64,000 nt of DNA from Artemia franciscana (Eukaryota > Arthropoda > Branchiopoda > Anostraca > Artemiidae): positions 68,010,925 through 68,074,924 of the forward strand of contig NC_088863.1 in assembly GCF_032884065.1 (NCBI RefSeq), read 5' to 3'. Numbering within the stretch: the stretch's first letter is position 1; each line of letters starts with the position of its first letter. Shown in pieces: positions 61,340 through 64,000 of this stretch. A model generated the notes under the pieces. The model was not told the DNA's origin. It searched no databases and saw only the letters and a list, made by a program, of their open reading frames with translations. The translations under genes and the position numbers were made by a program.

Positions 61340-61800
61340 CTTTTTTTCCAGTGGTATTTTGTATGGAATAGGGTTGTATAAACTTCAGAGGGGGTTCATT
61401 CTATGGGAAATTGGATATTCCAGTGCCCTATTTGAGAGTCAAAAGTAATCCAAACGTATCCGATGAAAATTTTGAGATAGGCATGTTGTTCAAAATACTC
61501 GAAAGGTCAGAAAAAAAGCTCTAGGGTGAATATAGTCCCTCAGAGTCTGGGAAAAAGTGTTTTAAATTATGCCCTTGGTGCATTTAAAGTTCTTATGGAA
61601 GGGGTGGTCGTATAAACTTTGGAGGAGGCTTATTCAATTAGAAAAGGGAAATTCTAGTGCTTTTTTTAAGGTAAAAGAAATAGGGGGTGACTAGCCCCCC
61701 ACCACACCATCTTTTCCCAAATACAACTGATAAAAATTTTGACATAGCTATTTTGTTCAAAATCAAGCAGTCCGTAGTAAGGAACTGTAAGTAAAGAGCG
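61340..61800. repeat. family B / ~300 bp repeat unit
   Basis: ATAAACTTTGGAGGAGGCTT, AAATTCTAGTGC and GACTAGCCCCCCACC blocks match the units at 62870-63990. It ends at the AAGGAACTG hairpin remnant near 61780. Confidence 0.6.
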
Positions 61801-62350
61801 ACCCGACTCAATGCTAACCGAAACTCTAAAACTGGGATTTTAATACTGACAAATATACCAAAAGAATCAGCCTATTATGGTGATTTAAAACATACATATC
61901 ATTAAGTTTAGTCTAACCCATTAAGCACTATGAGCCTTCGAAAAAAGGGCCTTCGAATTTTCGAGCCTTGACGAATGTTCCAAAGAACGAGAAAATGTGT
62001 CCCTAAAATTAATTGCATCTTAATGAAAATCCTACCATCAGATTCAGCGCATCAGAAAACCCTACTATAAAGGTTTCAAGTTCCTATCTGCAAAGATGTG
62101 GAATTTTGTATTTTTTGCCAGAAGAAAGATCACGGATGCGAGTTTTTGATTTGTTTTCTTTTTCCAGAGGTTTGCATTAAGTCAATGGTTCTAGAATATC
62201 GTCAGAGGGCTCTTTTGAGCGGAAATTAAAAGTTTTAGGGCTCCTCTGAAGCGACCAAAAAGATTGGACGGCAACCAGGCCCCCTCACCCGCCCCTTTTC
62301 CAAAACTGCCCGATCAAAAATTTGAGATGGCCATATCGCTTATTATAATT
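61765..62350 (+). repeat. family B copy, same orientation as 38898-39530
   Basis: GGAACTGTAAGTAAAGAGCG is followed by the ordered blocks GTGGAATTTTGTATTTTTTG, AGATCACGGATGCG and GGACGGCAACCAGGCCCCC. Confidence 0.7.
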
Positions 62351-62639
62351 GGATGGCTCAATGCTAATGCCTTCATTAATTGGATGGCTAGTATACAATA
62401 GAAAATTATACACTGGGAAAATTTGCCATATTTCCTAAACAGTATTCTTTTTACACTGCCTGCTTTCTTTTTCCCATCTCAATTTTACTCGTGGAGCTGT
62501 TAAGTGTAATTGTCAGGGTTAAATTTTCACCGGGATTGAATTGTCTAAAGGAAATTTTTGCGGAGAGGGGATTTTTCAGTGGGATGGGGCCATATTTCCT
62601 GGTATTATATAAAAAATAATCAGAAATTAAATAAAAAAA
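62351..62639. other. family B C/G-rich trace and unassigned DNA
   Basis: 62540-62610 (GGAAATTTTTGCGGAGAGGG) matches the block next to other palindromes. The rest is not recognised. Confidence 0.4.
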
Positions 62640-62810
62640 GCCATGTTTGACTCTTTGTCACAACTCTACTTTTTAAGACAATAAAAACTTTAGCGTAAAG
62701 AGCGAGGCGTGGAGGAGGGGACAATTCCTTCATATACGTAGTAATTCCTGTTCGTTTAAGTTTTAATGGTGCTCCTTACTTTCATTTTGAGAACTTTTTT
62801 TTTATTAAAT
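62640..62810. mobile_element. family A palindrome, right arm and centre
   Basis: CTTTAGCGTAAAGAGCGAGG, TTCATATACGTAGTAATTCC and TTTAATGGTGCTCCTTAC match the family A right arm. The left arm is missing. Confidence 0.6.
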
Positions 62811-62869
62811 ACTCAAAAGATCATAAAGCCAAACTTCGGGTCGACATAGCCTTTTATTGCCTGGGGTAA

Positions 62870-63990
62870 GTGTTGTAAGGTATGCCTCGGGGCACATAAG
62901 GTTTTTGCAGAAGGAGTTTTTTGTATAAATTTTGTAAGTTATAACTCAAGGGAATTTAATATTTTTAGGGAAGGGATCGTCATATAAACTTTGAAGGGGG
63001 CTTATTTGATTGAAATTGGAAGTTCTAGCTGGATTTTTAAGAGTCAAAAGTGATCGGAGGGCAACTAGCACCCCTCCCTCATCTTCTTTGTTTCCTTAAA
63101 TGCTTCTGATCAAAATTTTTAGGTAGTAGCTTTTCAAAACAATCCAAAGATAATATAACAATGCCCCCAGGGTTGACACACCACCCCTCAAGCCTAGGGG
63201 AAACGATTGTAAGTTATACCTCTGGAGCATATAGGGTTATTGCGGAAGGACTGGTATTGTAAACTGTGGAGGAGGCTCAGCTTGTCAGAAATTGAACATT
63301 CTAGTTCCCTTTTCACAACTGAAAAATGATCAAAGAGCATCCAGTTCTCCTCCCACGCATCCTTTTATCCAAATGCATCTGCTCAAAAATTTGAGATAGT
63401 TTTTTGTCCAAAATACTCCAAAAATCAGAAAACAAAAACTCCGGGTCAACACAACCCTTAGAGCCAGGTGACTGCATGATTTTTAGAGGAAGCTTATTTG
63501 ATTGGAAATTGAAAGTTCTAGTTCCCTTTTTAGGAGTCAAAAGTGATTGGAAGGCAACTAGCTCCACCTCCCCTCCCCACGCCTAATTTTCCCAAAATAA
63601 TTCCAATCAAAATTTCTGAATAGAAATTTTATTGAAAATAGTCAAAAGCTCATATAAAAAAGCCTCCAAGATAGACAGAACCCTCAAAGGCCTGGGCGCA
63701 ACGATTTTAAGTTATATCCCTGGGATGTGTAAGGTTTTTATGGAATGGCTGGTCCTATAAACTTTGGATGAGGCTCATCTGATTGGAAATCGAAAGCTTT
63801 AGTTCCCTTTTTAAAAGTCAAGAGTAATCAAACGGCACCCAGCCCCCCAAACCTTTTTTTCCCAAATGTGTCCAATCAAAATTTTGATATAGCTAGTTTT
63901 TCGAAACATTCCAAATGTCAAATTGGTATGGCTCTGGGTTTGATATCCCCCCCTCACCCTCGAGAATAAGGGCTACAAGTTATGCTAGTT
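62870..63990. repeat. degenerate tandem repeat, ~300 bp unit, about 4 units
   Basis: Each unit has GTAAGTTATACCTCTGG, a GGTT-TT-CGGAAGG block, TAAACTTTGGAGGAGGCTC, AGTTCTAGTTCCCTTTTT, CAAAAGTGATCG, a C-rich block and CAAAATTTTGAGATAG, in this order. Units lie at about 62870, 63180, 63480 (shortened) and 63690. The repeat continues to the window end. No coding potential. Confidence 0.7.
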
Positions 63991-64000
63991 GCTCGTTTTT

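Overview
This window looks like intergenic and intronic DNA from an AT-rich animal genome. There are no operons and no ribosome-binding-site-led genes. The few plausible host genes are split by GT-AG introns, and most of the sequence is transposable elements and tandem repeats. A Penelope-like element, several non-LTR retrotransposons, nested Helitrons, tRNA-derived SINEs, long (TA)n tracts and Polinton-type capsid gene remnants together suggest an arthropod. A crustacean, possibly brine-shrimp-like, is my guess from the repeat style; I could not test it.

Layout. 1-3002: nearly intact Penelope-like element (reverse transcriptase plus GIY-YIG endonuclease) between copies of its pseudo-LTR, inserted beside an older LINE fragment. 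3003-8280: LINE remnants, a reversed pseudo-LTR, a long-palindrome MITE-like element and a 2 kb LINE. 8281-13911: mostly unassigned, with a degenerate satellite and a three-copy tandem repeat. 13912-16600: a composite repeat (family B) with two long palindromes. 16740-20150: a decayed two-ORF LINE on the minus strand. 20880-22830: more family B, another LINE 3' half and another palindrome. 23081-32002: a nest of at least five Helitron copies in (TA)n tracts, all non-autonomous or broken, carrying fragments of one Rep/helicase protein, GACCGGGACAC minisatellites and CTAAAAA arrays.

32395-43680: a plus-strand split gene for a secreted-looking, Pro/Tyr-rich then strongly acidic protein. Three exons agree in splice phase; the ATG exon was not found. 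Its introns hold family B, a ~115 bp satellite and a complete 1142 bp non-autonomous Helitron. 44112-48768: two SINE families, a 433 bp inverted repeat of LINE sequence whose arms abut Helitron pieces, and direct repeats. 50295-51500: pyrimidine-rich minisatellite. 51528-52969: two adjacent broken genes resembling Polinton/Maverick (adintovirus-like) virion proteins. 53566-58857: a minus-strand split gene for a ~98-residue Tyr/Gln-rich secreted protein. 58858-64000: unassigned AT-rich sequence, then family B and a ~300 bp degenerate tandem repeat.

The genes do not form a pathway. The two host genes are independent, lineage-restricted-looking secreted proteins, and the rest is mobile DNA in layers. 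Younger elements (the Penelope-like element and the Helitrons) lie in or beside older ones. Every function for the host genes is unknown; the TE family calls rest on recognised motifs.
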